Of a stretch of 64,000 nt of DNA, positions 62,937 through 64,000 are shown one piece after another. The notes under the pieces are model-generated. The model was given only the letters and a program-made list of their open reading frames with translations. It was not told where the DNA came from and made no database searches. Each line of letters begins with the position of its first letter. Within the stretch, counting starts at the first letter, position 1. The stretch comes from Oreohelix idahoensis. Taxonomy: Eukaryota > Mollusca > Gastropoda > Stylommatophora > Oreohelicidae. Location: NCBI GenBank assembly GCA_024509875.1, contig JAMPIV010016264.1, forward strand, positions 372,001 through 436,000, written 5' to 3'. Position numbers and translations under genes: made by a program.

Positions 62937-64000
62937 AGAAAGGCAAACGGAGTCTACATCCCGAAGGAACAAAATTCCACAGACATCAGTCAGTTCAGGC
63001 CAATCTCACTACTCAATGTGGAAGGGAAGATATTCTTCTCAGTAATGGCGAAAAGACTCACTACATACCTCCTGGCAAATGGGTACATTGACACTACCAT
63101 TCAGAAAGGAGGTATCCCAGGTACACCAGGATGTCTAGAGCATGCCACAATGATCTGGGAAGCAATCCAAAAGGCAAAGTCTGACAGAACAAACCTCCAT
63201 GTAATCTGGTTGGATCTAGCGAATGCTTATGGATCCGTTCCACACCAGATGTTGTGGCAAGCCCTAGAAATGTATCATGTTCCACAAGAGATTGCAGCAA
63301 TGCTAAAGCTGTATTTCGCAGGGTTTTCTGTCAGATTTTCAACCAGAGAGTACACAACGAAGTGGATTGGCCTTGAAGTTGGAATTGCGATGGGATGTAC
63401 CATCTCTCCGATACTATTCGTCATGGCTATGCAGGTAATCCTCAATGCGGCTGAAGGAATGGCTATAGGTCCAAAGCTTGATGGAATGTGTCACATGCCA
63501 CCGCTGAAAGCATTCATGGATGACACAACAATTCTGACGTCAGATGAACATCAGGCCCGGAGGATGTTAGCACGCCTGGATGAACTAGTCAGCTGGTGCA
63601 GAATGAGCTTCAAACCCAAGAAGTCGAGAAGCCTATCAGTCAGGAAAGGGAAGATAGCAGAGGTCATATTCACGGTTTCCAGCCAAAGAATCCCTACTGT
63701 CATTAAGGAACCTGTTAAAAGTCTTGGCAGGTTGTACGATGCCTCTTTAAAAGACTCGAAGGCAGTGCAACAGACAATAGAAATGGCAGACAGAGGACTA
63801 CAGATCATAGACCAAAGCAGACTCCTGGGAAAGTTCAAACTGTGGTGCCTCCAGTTCATGTTGATACCGAAGTTGCTGTGGCCACTGCTTATATATGAAA
63901 TAAGCACAAGTACAGTGGAAGCTATAGAGCAGAAGGTCAACAAGTTCATGAGAAAATGGCTAGGGGTACCACCAGGTCTGTCAGATGTAGCACTGTACTG
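62922..64000 (+). CDS. non-LTR reverse transcriptase, open to the window edge
   Basis: An uninterrupted plus-strand frame of about 359 codons runs off the right edge. Blocks: WRKANGVYIPKEQNSTDISQ, FRPISLLNVEGKIFFSVMAK, KGGIPGTPGCLEH, VIWLDLANAYGSVPHQM (motif A), VGIAMGCTISPILFVMAMQ (motif B) and KAFMDDTTILTSD (motif C as FMDD, about 63,513-63,524). Then KPKKSRSLSVRKG, VKSLGRLYD and KLLWPLLIYEISTSTVEAIE, closing with FMRKWLGVPPGLSD. This is a different LINE type from RTE-A to D: no end domain of the GH-RM kind and a distinct KGGIPG block. Clade not resolved (R2-like or related). The 5' end abuts the hAT relic, so it is 5'-truncated. No stop codon within the window. Confidence 0.88.

Overview
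The window is AT-rich animal nuclear DNA, most likely from an invertebrate. It carries spliced genes with GT/AG introns, long C2H2 zinc-finger arrays with TGEKP linkers, several RTE-type LINE families with microsatellite tails, tRNA-headed SINEs, and piggyBac, hAT and Ty3/gypsy relics. I cannot name the species. No bacterial operons, CRISPR arrays or rRNA genes are visible, and the only tRNA-like sequences are SINE heads. Most of the window is mobile DNA; the host genes are zinc-finger genes read on the minus strand.

The host component is a segmental duplication with three units. Each holds one large minus-strand zinc-finger exon, a tail of decayed fingers on its 3' side, and a conserved upstream flank: unit A about 5.8-13.8 kb (23 intact fingers), unit B about 48.8-52.3 kb (13 fingers) and unit C about 58.8-62.0 kb (11 fingers). 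The three exons share the same splice acceptor in the same phase. Unit A has been broken up by a piggyBac element exactly at a TTAA (7,282-9,533) and by an unidentified 1.1-kb insertion (12,048-13,156).

Four short minus-strand exons at 27,110-27,230, 36,795-36,863, 37,026-37,094 and 37,301-37,369 have splice sites and phases that chain into the unit A finger exon. Three of them are exactly 69 nt, phase 0-0, and each places a SUMO-consensus tetrapeptide (hydrophobic-K-x-E) at codons 16-19. I read them as N-terminal cassette exons of the unit A zinc-finger gene, spread out by later retrotransposon insertions. The first exon was not found.

Mobile layout, left to right: RT relic (3.6-4.0 kb); SINE S2 (5.4-5.8); piggyBac (7.3-9.5); SINE S1 (13.3-13.6); gypsy RNase H relic (16 kb); two piggyBac MITEs (17.2-18.0 and 18.8-19.7); LINE RNase H tails (20.5 and 27.6 kb); a large imperfect inverted repeat (21.4-23.2 against 26.1-26.8) with SINE S3 at one edge; a nearly intact RTE-A LINE (28.7-32.7) nested in an RTE-B LINE; an internally deleted RTE-D inside SINE S2 (34.1-35.0); an RTE-C fragment (35.9-36.8); a full-length RTE-B (37.7-41.0); two opposed RTE-A fragments (41.4-43.0); a gypsy relic with integrase upstream of RT (43.8-45.3); a 68-bp minisatellite (48.1-48.8); a scrambled RTE-B (52.4-53.7); a full-length RTE-D (55.2-58.4); a hAT relic (62.3-62.9); and a LINE RT running off the right end. 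Family labels RTE-A to D and S1 to S3 are local names.

Parts of units B and C (about 49.9-50.1, 52.1-53.7 and 61.08-61.14 kb) read like interleaved versions of two related sequences, so breaks there may be assembly errors.
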